From positions 1 through 25,799 of the IMG/VR virus record IMGVR_UViG_3300010389_000115: a stretch of 25,799 bases of DNA, one strand, 5' to 3'. The stretch's first letter is position 1, and each line of letters begins with the position of its first letter. Made by a program: the position numbers and the translations under genes. The notes below the pieces were generated by a model that was not told where the DNA came from, ran no database searches, and was given only the letters and a program-made list of their open reading frames with translations. Below, piece after piece: positions 1-7,766 of the stretch. The stretch is from a virus.

Positions 1-366
1 GCTTGCCCAGACCCAACGGGTGGTGCCCGCAAAACCAGCGGCGTCGGTGCCACCGACCACAACATCCTCCGCAAGAGCGGCTTCACGGTTTCCAGCCCTC
101 GCAACCCCTGGAAAATCCGCGACAAGATCACCTGCGTCAACACCGCGCTACTCGACGCATCTGGAACCCGCCGCCTCTTTATCAACCCAAAATGCAAGGA
201 GTTGATCAAATCCTTACGCACTCTTACCTATGCCCCAGGAACCGGCCTCCCCAATAAGAATCTCGGCGTCGATCATGCTTTCGATGCTCTTGGCTACCTG
301 TGCCTACAAACTTTCAACCTTGCCAAGCCCGAGAGCCTCGGTAAAACGTCCTATCGTGTGTGGTAA
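1..366 (+). CDS. terL: Terminase large subunit, C-terminal fragment
   Basis: The reading frame enters from outside the window and gives 121 residues before a TAA stop. The fragment ends with GVDHAFDALGYLC and a short tail. A D-H-x-x-D-A-x-x-Y cluster near the C-terminus is the usual form of the last acidic motif of the RNase H-like nuclease domain of phage large terminases, which cuts concatemeric DNA during packaging. The position directly upstream of small genes and the portal fits. The ATPase domain lies outside the window, so the packaging type cannot be judged. The frame overlaps no better candidate and codon use matches its neighbours. Identification rests on one motif plus gene order. 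Confidence 0.75.
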   Translation, partial: ACPDPTGGARKTSGVGATDHNILRKSGFTVSSPRNPWKIRDKITCVNTALLDASGTRRLFINPKCKELIKSLRTLTYAPGTGLPNKNLGVDHAFDALGYLCLQTFNLAKPESLGKTSYRVW

Positions 367-380
367 GCAGCTGGAATCCT

Positions 381-566
381 ATGCCCGGACACTACAGCGA
401 CAAGGATAAACCTAAAAAAGGTAAGAAAAAGGTCGAAAAAGTGATGTCAGAGTATAAATCTGGCTCACTTAAGTCCAGCTCGGGCAAAAAAGTAACCAGC
501 CGCAAGCAAGCCATCGCTATTGCGATGAGCGAAGCCGGCATGAGCAAGAAAAAGAGGAAGAAATAA
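381..566 (+). CDS. Small lysine-rich phage protein (DUF6496-like)
   Basis: This encodes 61 residues from ATG 381. A GTG at 360 in the same frame would overlap the terminase stop and add seven residues, but the protein reads naturally from MPGHYSDKD. It is very basic, with KPKKGKKK near the start and KKKRKK at the end. The core KVTSRKQAIAIAMSEAG matches the pattern I know from the DUF6496 family of small phage and bacterial proteins. Function is unknown; nucleic-acid binding is a guess from charge only. No clear Shine-Dalgarno precedes it. Its TAA stop overlaps the ATG of the next gene, so the pair is probably translationally coupled. Confidence 0.7.
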   Translation: MPGHYSDKDKPKKGKKKVEKVMSEYKSGSLKSSSGKKVTSRKQAIAIAMSEAGMSKKKRKK

Positions 567-721
567 TGGCAAAACGCGGCCTTTACGCCAATATCCAGGC
601 AAAACGCAAGCGCATTGCAGCCGGCAGCGGCGAAAAAATGCGCAAGCCTGGCACTAAGGGTGCCCCCACCGCCGCTGCCTTCAAAGCAGCCGCCAAAACC
701 GCCAAAAAACGGAGGAAATAA
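566..721 (+). CDS. Small basic phage protein (KRGLYANI family)
   Basis: This encodes 51 residues. The ATG overlaps the previous TAA by one base and its own TAA (719-721) overlaps the ATG of the next gene. The sequence starts MAKRGLYANIQAKRKRIAAG and continues with SGEKMRKPGTKGAPTAAAF. I recognise this as a recurrent short phage protein normally annotated as hypothetical. It is rich in Lys, Arg and Ala, has no hydrophobic segment and no cysteines. The overlaps on both sides support it as a true gene despite its length. Function unknown. Confidence 0.7.
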   Translation: MAKRGLYANIQAKRKRIAAGSGEKMRKPGTKGAPTAAAFKAAAKTAKKRRK

Positions 722-1062
722 TGGCCTTAACTATCGCCCACGGCACCAACTTAGTGGAGTACCACGAGTCCACTCCACTCACAGCTGTAAACGATTCAAT
801 GGAGGTTCACGCCGACAGCAGCGAATTCACCTTCGCCGCAACAGTCACCGGCGGCGCCAACTTCACCCTCGCCTTTGAGACTAACTTCAACGGCGGCAGC
901 ACCTGGTACGAACTCGATACCAGCAAAACTATTAACTCAGACGGATCGTATATTTACTTTTATACCGGAAAACCTTGTAACCGCATCCGTATGCGCGTTG
1001 CGTCCATCAGCTCTGGCACACCCAGTATTGTTCCCCACATCGGGGTTGCTTATCACGGCTAA
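721..1062 (+). CDS. Hypothetical beta-rich phage protein
   Basis: This encodes 113 residues, preceded by CGGAGG (709-714), a reasonable ribosome-binding site within the end of the previous gene. The sequence alternates polar and hydrophobic residues and is rich in Thr, Ser and Gly, with segments such as FTFAATVTGGANFTLAFETN and STWYELDTSKTI. This suggests a compact beta-sandwich. There is no signal peptide or membrane helix. Its place between terminase and portal, and its fold-like composition, would suit a capsid decoration or other virion surface protein, but that is only a guess. Its TAA overlaps the next ATG by one base. Confidence 0.65.
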   Translation: MALTIAHGTNLVEYHESTPLTAVNDSMEVHADSSEFTFAATVTGGANFTLAFETNFNGGSTWYELDTSKTINSDGSYIYFYTGKPCNRIRMRVASISSGTPSIVPHIGVAYHG

Positions 1063-1259
1063 TGGCAATCCAAACGGTCAACGGAGGCTGTGTTCACATC
1101 GAAATTGATGCTGAAGACGGCCTAACCCATGCCACTTTCGCTTTCAAAACACCACAAAACCCTGAAATAATCGGCGGCTTCGTAACAATGTTGACCCAGG
1201 GCATCGAAGTACTGGTGCCGATCACCGATCCCGACGACGAGGAGGACGACGATGATTGA
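1062..1259 (+). CDS. Hypothetical small acidic phage protein
   Basis: This encodes 65 residues, with its start overlapping the upstream stop in TAATGG. The first 50 residues look like a small mixed fold (HIEIDAEDGLTHATFAFKTP). The C-terminus ends in a run of acidic residues, DPDDEEDDDD. The acidic tail is encoded by mixed GAC, GAG, GAT codons, so it is not a simple slippage product. The end overlaps the start of the next gene by eight bases. No family recognised. An acidic tail next to very basic neighbours could mean interaction with them, but nothing in the sequence proves it. Confidence 0.6.
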   Translation: MAIQTVNGGCVHIEIDAEDGLTHATFAFKTPQNPEIIGGFVTMLTQGIEVLVPITDPDDEEDDDD

Positions 1260-1524
1260 GTATCGCGGCGAAAAGTTCTCGGGCTATAACAAACCCAAGC
1301 GCACCCCAAACCACCCAAATAAGTCACATGTCGTTTTAGCAAAGGAAGGCGACAAAGTAAAACTTATCCGTTTCGGCCAACAGGGTGTTTCCGGCTCACC
1401 AAAACGCGAAGGTGAGTCTGCTGCGGCTAAATCACGCCGCGAAGCCTTCAAAGCTCGCCACGCAGAGAACATCGCCAAAGGAAAAATGTCTGCCGCCTAC
1501 TGGGCAAACAAAACCAAGTGGTGA
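1252..1524 (+). CDS. Small conserved phage protein (DUF6321-like)
   Basis: This encodes 90 residues with an ATG inside the end of the preceding gene, behind GAGGAGGACGACG. The protein is basic and contains the stretches GYNKPKRTPNHPNKSHVVLA and KLIRFGQQGVSGSP, then ends in SAAYWANKTKW. This pattern is one I associate with a widespread small phage and bacterial family (DUF6321 or a close relative). Function unknown. It is the last member of the coupled run of small genes before the 37-base gap to the portal gene. Confidence 0.7.
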   Translation: MIEYRGEKFSGYNKPKRTPNHPNKSHVVLAKEGDKVKLIRFGQQGVSGSPKREGESAAAKSRREAFKARHAENIAKGKMSAAYWANKTKW

Positions 1525-1547
1525 CTCTCTGCCAAAATAAGTACAAA

Positions 1548-1554
1548 GTAGGAG
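1548..1554 (+). promoter_or_regulatory. Ribosome-binding site of the portal gene
   Basis: AGTAGGAG lies seven bases before GTG 1562 and fixes this GTG as the portal start. The same TAGGAGCC string recurs before the major capsid gene, while many other genes of this operon have no Shine-Dalgarno. Confidence 0.6.
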
Positions 1555-1561
1555 CCTAGCC

Positions 1562-3046
1562 GTGGTCTACAGCGCCAATATCCCACCGACTGGAGCTGTA
1601 GTCAGCGAATCCCCGTTCGTGCGCAGCCTGGATGTCATCGCAATGATGGCCGACTGGAGCGTGATGGCTGCAGTCACCCGAGGCACGAATTACATCCGTG
1701 ATTTGAGTGAGACATATCTGCCGCAAGAACCCCGTGAGGACGACGACGCCTATCAAACCCGCGTCGACCGTAGCGTCCTAAGCCCTTACACCAGCCGCCT
1801 AATCGAAACCGCCGCTGGCGCCATCCTGCGCAAGCCCATCCACATCGAGGGCGATCCCTACTGGCTGGAGCTGGCACAAAACATCGACGGTCTCGGCTCG
1901 AACATCAACGAATATGCCCGCCGCGCACTGGTCAGCAGCCTCACCTTCGGACATAGCGCCATCTTGGTGGACTATCCCGCAGCAATGGGAGCGCGAAATC
2001 TCGCTGAGGAACGCGCCCAAGGCCGCCGGCCCTACTTCGTGCATATCGACGCACCACAAATCTGGGGCTGGCGTCAAGAGAGCACGATGCCTGGCTCTCC
2101 TCTTACTCAAATCCGCATCCACGAGTACACGACCCGCCCTCTGAATGAGTTTGGCGAAGAGCAGATCGAGCAAATGCGGGTGATCTACCCCGGCCGCTAC
2201 GACCTGTACACGTTGGGTCAGGACGTAGTTGAGTTCAGCGAAACCGGCGACTACAGCCTGCCCGAAATCCCGGTGGTGCCGATCTACAGCAACCGCCGAG
2301 GCATGTTGCGCTCCCAGCCCCCACTGCTGGACATTGCCAACCTCAACATCACGCATTACCAGCGCCAAGCCGACCTCATCCACGCGTTGCACATTGCCGC
2401 CATGCCCACCCTCGTCTTAGAGGGCTGGGACGACACGACTGGTTCGGCAACGATGGGCGTGAATTACGCCATTGCCATGCAACCGGGCAACAAGGCGTAT
2501 TACGTCCAGGCTGACGCCACCAGCTTCGACGCCCAGATGAACGAGCTCCAATCTTTAGAGCAACAAATGTCCACGCTTGGCGTAACCAAGCTTTTCGGCC
2601 AGAAGTTCGTCGCTGAATCTGCCGAGGCCAAGCGCATCGATCAAGCCCAAAGCAACAGCGTGCTTTCGATCATCAGCCAAGAACTGGAAAGCGCCCTCAA
2701 CCAAGCCTTTGCTTTTGCCGGGCAGTATGTCGGCTTGGAGCCGCCTGAAATCACAATCGACCGCGATTTTGACTACTACCGCCTGATCGGCCAAGACGTG
2801 GCTGTGCTGACCCAACTCAACGAGATGGGCAAGATCAGCGACGCGATGCTGCTGGAAATTCTGCGCCGTGGCGAGGTGCTGCCCGACAACATCAACATCG
2901 AAGACGAGGCGGAAGCTGCCCGCAGCGAGATGGAAGGCCCGGAGTTGATTGAAGCCAACGAGAATACCGGCGAGGATGACATGAACGCTCGCGCCGAAAT
3001 GAGTCCTGACCGCGTAGACCGCCTGATTGAGCTGCTGTCTCGCTAA
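1562..3046 (+). CDS. Portal protein (DUF4055 type)
   Basis: This encodes 494 residues from GTG 1562, supported by the AGGAG seven bases upstream. The N-terminal part has [20 protein letters not shown] followed by a conserved-looking [10 protein letters not shown] and [17 protein letters not shown], then a [10 protein letters not shown] stretch. This order is typical of the DUF4055 portal family, which forms the dodecameric DNA gate at one capsid vertex and docks the terminase. Length fits the family. A helical C-terminal segment rich in acidic residues ([10 protein letters not shown]-like region) precedes the stop. The gene follows terminase and precedes scaffold and capsid, as expected. Its TAA overlaps the ATG of the next gene. 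Confidence 0.85.
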   Translation: MVYSANIPPTGAVVSESPFVRSLDVIAMMADWSVMAAVTRGTNYIRDLSETYLPQEPREDDDAYQTRVDRSVLSPYTSRLIETAAGAILRKPIHIEGDPYWLELAQNIDGLGSNINEYARRALVSSLTFGHSAILVDYPAAMGARNLAEERAQGRRPYFVHIDAPQIWGWRQESTMPGSPLTQIRIHEYTTRPLNEFGEEQIEQMRVIYPGRYDLYTLGQDVVEFSETGDYSLPEIPVVPIYSNRRGMLRSQPPLLDIANLNITHYQRQADLIHALHIAAMPTLVLEGWDDTTGSATMGVNYAIAMQPGNKAYYVQADATSFDAQMNELQSLEQQMSTLGVTKLFGQKFVAESAEAKRIDQAQSNSVLSIISQELESALNQAFAFAGQYVGLEPPEITIDRDFDYYRLIGQDVAVLTQLNEMGKISDAMLLEILRRGEVLPDNINIEDEAEAARSEMEGPELIEANENTGEDDMNARAEMSPDRVDRLIELLSR

Positions 3047-3843
3047 TGGCCACCCAATCCGAGCAGCTAACGCTCGCCCAAGTCACCGCACTGGTGCGTC
3101 TTACCCAACGGGTAGACGCGCTTAACACGATTCACTCGGGCGACGGCCCACCACGCGCCACACTCGGCACGGACGGCGACTGGTACATCAGCCTCGATCC
3201 ACTCACCATTTACGGCCCCAAAACCGACAACGACTGGGGTGAAGGCGTCGAACTCGCCACCCGCACTCAAGTCACCGGATTAACTGTCGGCGGAGCCCTA
3301 CCCGGTGGTGCAGGTACGTCAGCAACGATCACGGTTGGCACCACTACTACCGGCGACGCCGGCACTGACGCTGCTGTAACTAACAGCGGCACAGAGTCCG
3401 CCGCTGTATTCGACTTTGTTATTCCCCGTGGGGCAACCGGCGCAACGGGCGCCACTGGAGCGACAGGTCCTGAAGGCCCGCAAGGTCCGCAAGGCGAGCA
3501 GGGCATCCAAGGTTTAACCGGTCCACAGGGCGAAACTGGCCCGCAAGGCCCCCAAGGTATTCAAGGTATCCAGGGTGAGCAGGGCATCCAAGGCGAGCAA
3601 GGTTTACAGGGTGAAACCGGCCCGCAAGGACCTCAAGGCGAGACTGGCGCTACAGGTGCGCAGGGACCCCAAGGCGACCCCGGCACCGCCGCAACCATCA
3701 CGATTGGCGCCGTAAACACAGGATCTGCCGGCACCAACGTAATCGTCACCAACAGCGGCACCAGCACAGCCGCAATTTTGAATTTCACTATCCCTAAGGG
3801 GGACCAAGGCGATCCCGCCTCAACTGACGATGGAACGTACTGA
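3046..3843 (+). CDS. Collagen-like phage protein
   Basis: This encodes 265 residues starting in TAATGG at the portal stop. Residues 1-87 contain a short domain with [17 protein letters not shown], resembling the modules that introduce phage fibres. A beta module follows ([15 protein letters not shown] ... FDFVIPRG), then 28 uninterrupted Gly-X-Y triplets (3430-3681), then a second copy of the beta module ([15 protein letters not shown] ... LNFTIPKG). It ends in DDGTY. Gly-X-Y repeats flanked by such modules occur in trimeric phage fibres and surface proteins. Here the gene lies in the head module between portal and scaffold, so it may be a head fibre or decoration rather than a tail fibre. 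No signal peptide. Confidence 0.8.
   Translation: MATQSEQLTLAQVTALVRLTQRVDALNTIHSGDGPPRATLGTDGDWYISLDPLTIYGPKTDNDWGEGVELATRTQVTGLTVGGALPGGAGTSATITVGTTTTGDAGTDAAVTNSGTESAAVFDFVIPRGATGATGATGATGPEGPQGPQGEQGIQGLTGPQGETGPQGPQGIQGIQGEQGIQGEQGLQGETGPQGPQGETGATGAQGPQGDPGTAATITIGAVNTGSAGTNVIVTNSGTSTAAILNFTIPKGDQGDPASTDDGTY
3430..3681 (+). repeat. Gly-X-Y coding repeat (28 triplets)
   Basis: The repeat begins with four GAT triplets and is dominated by GPQ, GEQ, GIQ and GET triplets. Codons vary between copies (GGC, GGT, GGA), so the repeat is kept by protein selection more than by recent slippage. Near-identical 9 to 20 base units such as GGCATCCAAGG recur and could recombine. Confidence 0.9.
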
Positions 3844-3854
3844 TTCTTCTGTCG

Positions 3855-3860
3855 TAAACT
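3855..3860 (+). promoter_or_regulatory. TAAACT box before the scaffold gene
   Basis: TAAACT in GTCGTAAACTAATACTG, ending 25 bases before GTG 3886. It looks like a sigma-70-type -10 hexamer with no visible -35. There is no Shine-Dalgarno between box and start. Confidence 0.4.
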
Positions 3861-3885
3861 AATACTGTCCAAGTAACACACAACC

Positions 3886-4596
3886 GTGCCTGAAGAACAG
3901 CAAGCAGCGGTCGCTCCTGTGGAGCCCGTTGCCCCTCAACCTGTGGTTGAAAGCTCAGATCTGGCCGCCCAACTCGAAGCATTACGTGCGAAAAACCAAG
4001 AGTTGATTGCCGAACGCCGTAAGGACCGCGAGAACCGCGAAAACCTACAGAAACAGATCGAAGAGCTTCGTATTGCGCAAGAATCCGCCCAAACCGCCAA
4101 GTTGGCGGAATCTGGCGAATTCAAAACCCTATGGGAACAAGCGCAAGAAACAGTTGCCGAACTCAAGCAACAACTAGCGGCAAAAGAATCTGAGGTTGAG
4201 CAAGTTCGCCAAGGATTTACACAAGAACAAGTGAAATCCGCCGCGATTGCACAACTCTCACAGGCCGGTGCACTGGCGCCCGATCAGCTGTATCGTTTAC
4301 TTCAGGAGAACTTACGCGCCAAAGAAGGACAGCCTGTGGCTGTTGTTGGAGGCGTGGAAGTTCCAGTTGGTGAGTATATCGCCAACTTAAAAAACCCCGG
4401 CAGCGGTTACGAGCATCATTTTGCAGCTACGAACCGCGCCGGCATGGGTGTTACGGGTAGTGCCCGTGCCACCGCCCTTCCCGGCCAAGCCAATCCCTGG
4501 TCTAAGGACAGCTGGAACATCACTCAACAAATGATGATGTTGGCTAGCGACCCCGATAAAGCCCGGTTGTTGAAAGCAGAAGCCGGTCTCAACTAG
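3886..4596 (+). CDS. Head scaffolding protein
   Basis: This encodes 236 residues from GTG 3886, the only start that gives a sensible N-terminus after the 42-base gap. Residues 1-25 are Pro and Ala rich. Residues 25-115 are highly charged with heptad-like spacing (QLEALRAKNQELIAERRKDR, then QETVAELKQQLAAKESEVEQ), a long coiled coil. The remainder is mixed, with NPWSKDSWNITQQMMMLASD near the end. A coiled-coil, Glu/Gln/Ala-rich protein directly before the major capsid gene is the standard profile of a phage scaffold, which guides procapsid assembly and then leaves. No protease domain or separate protease gene was seen nearby. Confidence 0.8.
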   Translation: MPEEQQAAVAPVEPVAPQPVVESSDLAAQLEALRAKNQELIAERRKDRENRENLQKQIEELRIAQESAQTAKLAESGEFKTLWEQAQETVAELKQQLAAKESEVEQVRQGFTQEQVKSAAIAQLSQAGALAPDQLYRLLQENLRAKEGQPVAVVGGVEVPVGEYIANLKNPGSGYEHHFAATNRAGMGVTGSARATALPGQANPWSKDSWNITQQMMMLASDPDKARLLKAEAGLN

Positions 4597-4627
4597 CCCC
4601 TGTGGGGCGACCTCCGCAAACCCACCT

Positions 4628-4632
4628 AGGAG
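4628..4632 (+). promoter_or_regulatory. Ribosome-binding site of the major capsid gene
   Basis: AGGAG, six bases before ATG 4639. The string TAGGAGCC is shared with the portal leader. It marks the capsid start clearly and suits a highly expressed gene. Confidence 0.65.
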
Positions 4633-4638
4633 CCCACA

Positions 4639-5757
4639 ATGGCTGCCATTTCTGAAAACTATTCCGGCGGTACTTTTTTGAGCGATCTTGTCGCTCGCCC
4701 GGAATTCCTCCAGTACACCTCTGAGGGCATCTTCGAGCAATCGAAGTGGATCCAGAGCGGCATTGTGCAGCGCAACGCTGCTCTTGACGCACGTGCCGGC
4801 GGCACCCGCGTCCGCGTGCCTTTCTTCGACCCCATCAACCCAACCGAGGAGCGCATCACCTCCGCTGACGACTGGGGAACCTCTGGCGCTGGTTATCTGA
4901 CTGCTCAAGGCACCACCGCCGACGAGCAGATCATGACCATCCTGCACCGTGGTTTTGCCTACGCCGCAGACGATCTGAGCAAGCTCGGTTCCGGCGCTGA
5001 CCCCTTGGCACACGTCCGCAACCAGCTGACCGCCGCCATCAACAAGCTGAAGACCGCCACCCTTAACGCACAGCTGCAGGGTCTGTTTGGTCCTATCGGC
5101 ACCGCTGGTGTGCTGGCCGGCAACCAGCTGGACGCATCGTTCGCTGGTGTCCCCGGTTCTATGACCGAGGCCAACTTCCTGAACGTCGCCAACATTGTGA
5201 AGGCCAAGGCCAAGCTTGGCGAGCGCGGCGACGAGCTGGACACCATCGCCATGCACTCCAACGTGGCGTACTACCTGCAACAGGTGGGGATGCTGACTTT
5301 CAGCACCTCTGCACTGGCCGCAGCCGGCTCCATTGTTTGGGGTGGCGGTGGCGTGGGTGTCACGCAACCTGAAGTGGCCACATTTGCTGGCCTGCGCGTT
5401 GTGATTGACGACCAGCTGACCTATCTGGCCGGCGGTACTAACACCCACGTGGTGAAGTATCCGGTCTACCTGTTCAAGTCTGGTGTGATTTCCGAGGGCA
5501 TCCAGCAGGATCTGCGCCTCGCCGCCGACCGCAACATCCTGTCGATGCAGGACATTGTGGCTGTGGATTACCACTACGGTTACCACGTGACCGGCACCAA
5601 GTGGGCCGCCGCTGGCGACAACCCCACCAATGCCGCCACCACCGGCAACCTGGCCGCCACCGCCAGCTGGAACCTCGTGTTCAGCAGCTCCAAGCAAGTG
5701 CCCCTTGTGCGGATGCTGGTCAACACCCCGCTGGACACCACCGCTTACACCGCCTGA
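4639..5757 (+). CDS. Major capsid protein (Gp13-like coat family)
   Basis: This encodes 372 residues with a strong ribosome-binding site. The start MAAISENYSGGTFLSDLVAR is followed by QSKWIQSGIVQRN and a conserved-looking GGTRVRVPFFDPI segment. The sequence continues with DEQIMTILHRGFAYAADDLS, typical of HK97-fold coat proteins of the Gp13-like family used by phages with DUF4055 portals. It would form the icosahedral shell. C-rich synonymous codon choice is strongest in this gene, in line with high expression. A 436-codon antisense frame over it is a composition artefact. The gene ends 15 bases before a strong terminator. Confidence 0.85.
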   Translation: MAAISENYSGGTFLSDLVARPEFLQYTSEGIFEQSKWIQSGIVQRNAALDARAGGTRVRVPFFDPINPTEERITSADDWGTSGAGYLTAQGTTADEQIMTILHRGFAYAADDLSKLGSGADPLAHVRNQLTAAINKLKTATLNAQLQGLFGPIGTAGVLAGNQLDASFAGVPGSMTEANFLNVANIVKAKAKLGERGDELDTIAMHSNVAYYLQQVGMLTFSTSALAAAGSIVWGGGGVGVTQPEVATFAGLRVVIDDQLTYLAGGTNTHVVKYPVYLFKSGVISEGIQQDLRLAADRNILSMQDIVAVDYHYGYHVTGTKWAAAGDNPTNAATTGNLAATASWNLVFSSSKQVPLVRMLVNTPLDTTAYTA

Positions 5758-5772
5758 TCGGTCTAGCGACTA

Positions 5773-5804
5773 AAAAGGCCCCCAAACCGGGGGCCTTTTC
5801 TTTT
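5773..5804. terminator. Bidirectional intrinsic terminator
   Basis: The stem AAAAGGCCCCC pairs with GGGGGCCTTTT around the loop AAACC (5784-5788). It is followed by T-rich sequence on the plus strand and by TTTTT on the minus strand. It lies between the convergent major capsid gene and the minus-strand HTH gene and can serve both. Confidence 0.9.
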
Positions 5805-5806
5805 GC

Positions 5807-6103
5807 TCAACCTTCCGCCAGCCGCCGCTCTTCTTCCCGCTCAAACAACCGTTTGGTGTTGACGGTCATTTTGTACGAGCGCACGCAGAACTGGTTCACG
5901 ATCACACGCGAGACCTGCAGCTTCTCCGCAATCGCGGGCACGGTTTCACCAGCTTCTCGCAGCTTTTTGATTTGACCAGACACCTCTTCCCACTTACGGG
6001 CTGCAGGCTTGGCCGGCTTTGATGCAGATTGCCTGACGACTGGTGCTTTATCGACCACCTTCTCTAGGGTGGGCTCACTAGCTTCACTGGAACGAGGTGC
6101 CAT
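5807..6103 (-). CDS. Minus-strand helix-turn-helix protein
   Basis: This encodes 98 residues, against the direction of all surrounding structural genes. Residues 1-37 are Pro, Ala and Ser rich and probably disordered. Residues 43-78 read as a homeodomain-like or sigma-like HTH with IKKLREAGETVPAIAEKLQV and SRVIVNQFCVRSYKM. The last 17 residues are highly charged. It probably binds DNA. Candidate roles are repressor or regulator of the late operon, or a small moron-type gene. Its ATG overlaps the ATG of the divergent plus-strand gene in CATG (6101-6104), and its stop lies three bases from the shared terminator. No Shine-Dalgarno is visible. Confidence 0.8.
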   Translation of the reverse strand: MAPRSSEASEPTLEKVVDKAPVVRQSASKPAKPAARKWEEVSGQIKKLREAGETVPAIAEKLQVSRVIVNQFCVRSYKMTVNTKRLFEREEERRLAEG

Positions 6104-6296
6104 GAAAATGGTCCGTTTATTCGTACTACAGGATAACCGGCGATTCTTTGTAGACGTTCCTTACGACAAATACGCCGAAACTAGCGCCGATTACATTCTC
6201 CAAGGAGCAGAGGTTTACCACGCCACAGTGCTTGCGGCACCAGCTAAGCAAAGAAAATCACGCACTGGCGCTAGACTCAAACAAAGGATGTACTAA
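6102..6296 (+). CDS. Hypothetical small phage protein
   Basis: This encodes 64 residues from ATG 6102 (MKMVRLFVLQDNRRFFVDVP); ATG 6108 two codons later is equally possible. GAGG at 6094-6097 could serve either start. Upstream extension of the frame to 6009 would run through the minus-strand HTH gene and is unlikely. The N-terminal half looks like a small beta fold, the C-terminal half is basic (KQRKSRTGARLKQRMY). No family recognised. It sits between capsid and the first connector gene, four bases from the latter. Confidence 0.6.
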   Translation: MKMVRLFVLQDNRRFFVDVPYDKYAETSADYILQGAEVYHATVLAAPAKQRKSRTGARLKQRMY

Positions 6297-6299
6297 GCC

Positions 6300-6830
6300 G
6301 TGGCCGCTGTCATTGACGCCACTCTGGGTGGGGCTTCGGCCAACTCGTATGTGACGCTGGCAGACGCTGACGCCTATTTCGAGACCACCCCCGAATCCGC
6401 CAACTGGGACGACAAGACAAACGACCAGAAAAACCGTGCATTGATTTCGGCCACACGCTGGATCGACGCATTGAGCTTTTACGGCAAACGCTGCAGCGAA
6501 ACACAGGCGCTGAAGTGGCCGCGCGAGGACTACAAAGTTGACGGCATCGAGCTTGCCTGCACCCTGATCCCAGTCGGCATCGAAGTTGCCACCTACGAAC
6601 TGGCACGGGCTTTCGCCAACGACACCGACGCCATTACCGGCAGCACCGGCACCACTGGTTTGTACGACGAGGTAAAAATCGGCGATCTACAGGTGAAATA
6701 CAAGAATAGTTCGATGACGCCTGGTGTCATCAACAACGTTTTCGACGTGTACCCATGGCTGCAAACCTACCTTGGTCCTTATTGCATGGGCGGCGCAACA
6801 AATTACGCCGTCCGCCTATTCCGAGGTTGA
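6300..6830 (+). CDS. Head-tail connector (DnaT-like adaptor type)
   Basis: This encodes 176 residues from GTG 6300 (MAAVIDATLGGASANSYVTL). The pattern ANSYVTLADADAYFETTPES, then NRALISATRWIDALSFYGKR and QALKWPREDY, is characteristic of a widespread phage connector family often labelled putative DnaT-like ssDNA-binding protein. In phages these bind under the portal as the first ring of the neck. Length and position directly after the capsid region fit. The DnaT label reflects distant similarity and should not be read as a replication role. Confidence 0.75.
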   Translation: MAAVIDATLGGASANSYVTLADADAYFETTPESANWDDKTNDQKNRALISATRWIDALSFYGKRCSETQALKWPREDYKVDGIELACTLIPVGIEVATYELARAFANDTDAITGSTGTTGLYDEVKIGDLQVKYKNSSMTPGVINNVFDVYPWLQTYLGPYCMGGATNYAVRLFRG

Positions 6831-6831
6831 C

Positions 6832-7209
6832 ATGGGCCTCATCGACACCACATTTGCCGCCCTACCTACCCAGCTGTTAGCCAACTGGGGCACAAACGTC
6901 ACGTACATCAAAGCCGGCACTACCGAGACCTACAATCCGGTCACAGGAGCTGTAACAAGTACCGAGACAAGCCTGACAGTCCGCGCTTACATCGGAAAAA
7001 TCGAGCCAAAGGAATTTGAAGGTTTTTACCAGACCACAGACATCAAAATGATTATTGGCACTAGCGAGCTTGGGACGTACTATCCAACAATCCGCGACCG
7101 TGTGCAATACACCGAAGCCGGAACAACAAAAGTCGGTCGCATCATCGACATCCAGACCTACCGTGGCGATAACCCTGTCCTGCACACGCTCATCGTGAGG
7201 CCCCAATAA
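6832..7209 (+). CDS. Head closure / head-tail joining protein
   Basis: This encodes 125 residues from ATG 6832, one base after the preceding TGA; the frame stays open upstream but that would overlap the connector gene by more than 100 bases. The sequence is beta-rich (TNVTYIKAGTTETYNPVTGA, then LTVRAYIGKIEPKEFEG and KVGRIIDIQTYRGDNPVLHT), as in the small beta-barrel head-closure proteins of siphoviruses. Position between the first connector and the gp10-like neck gene supports this. Its TAA overlaps the next ATG. Confidence 0.6.
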   Translation: MGLIDTTFAALPTQLLANWGTNVTYIKAGTTETYNPVTGAVTSTETSLTVRAYIGKIEPKEFEGFYQTTDIKMIIGTSELGTYYPTIRDRVQYTEAGTTKVGRIIDIQTYRGDNPVLHTLIVRPQ

Positions 7210-7766
7210 TGGCACGTAAAGGGCAATTACTAAAGGTCTTAGAAGACCTTGAAAGCGGTTTCTTACGCCCTTTTGCGTGGGGAATCCAGCGTGCTGCGAC
7301 TGAAGTAGTCAGAGAGTTACAAGAAGCAGGCCCGCAATGGACGGGAGAGTTTGCTAACTCGTGGGAGATTGCATCAAACAGCAAAGTTGTTAGCGGCACT
7401 GGGGCGCCGGGTGCCCCACAAAAAATTCAAGCTCCGCCATTGAGTATTGATGAATTCAAGTTTAAACCCGAAACAAAATACTATATCGCCAATAAAGCTC
7501 CTTACGCCGATGTGGCCTTGGATCTTGCTCCGTATTCTTACGACAACCTTGATGAAAACGAACGCTTAGGTGCTCCTATTAAGGCTCCCGGATCTATTGA
7601 ATACGGTACTCGCCCCACAGGCGGTAAACGCGGAGACGTGCAGGGGTCCGGCTCAAACAGAAGCACTGCTCCCTTGGACTGGTACACAAAGTATATGCGA
7701 GCAGGTAAATTTGATAGAGCTATTAGTCTGTACATGGACCAAGCCCTAAGGAATAAACGAGTATGA
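7209..7766 (+). CDS. Neck / tail completion protein (HK97 gp10-like)
   Basis: This encodes 185 residues, start in TAATGG. The early part RAATEVVRELQEAGPQWTGE FANSW matches the opening of HK97 gp10-type neck proteins, where a helix is followed by T-G-x-[FY]-x-x-S-[WI]. Later YYIANKAPYADVALDLAPYS and IEYGTRP also follow the family pattern of N-x-x-x-Y-A-x-x-x-E-x-G. These proteins sit at the head-tail junction. The family label is from pattern memory. It overlaps the following gene by four bases (ATGA). Confidence 0.65.
   Translation: MARKGQLLKVLEDLESGFLRPFAWGIQRAATEVVRELQEAGPQWTGEFANSWEIASNSKVVSGTGAPGAPQKIQAPPLSIDEFKFKPETKYYIANKAPYADVALDLAPYSYDNLDENERLGAPIKAPGSIEYGTRPTGGKRGDVQGSGSNRSTAPLDWYTKYMRAGKFDRAISLYMDQALRNKRV

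Noticed and set aside
1799-2392. 197-codon minus-strand frame within the portal gene
   Set aside because: Fully inside the portal coding region, with no motif and no start signal.
3430-3681. Possible CRISPR-like tandem repeat
   Set aside because: Repeat units are 9-base multiples in frame, with no constant spacer architecture; it is a collagen coding repeat.
3267-3881. Several Pro/Ser-rich frames on the minus strand over the collagen-like gene
   Set aside because: They mirror the Gly-X-Y repeat (Gly codons read backwards as Pro/Ala) and carry no independent signal.
4387-5697. 436-codon open frame on the minus strand over the scaffold and capsid genes
   Set aside because: It is the antisense shadow of C-rich codon choice in the capsid gene. 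The translation is low-complexity (many Val, Gly, His, Gln) and the plus-strand genes have clear families and a ribosome-binding site.
6009-6101. Longer start for the small gene ending at 6296
   Set aside because: It would lie wholly opposite the HTH gene; ATG 6102 or 6108 with GAGG upstream is more economical.
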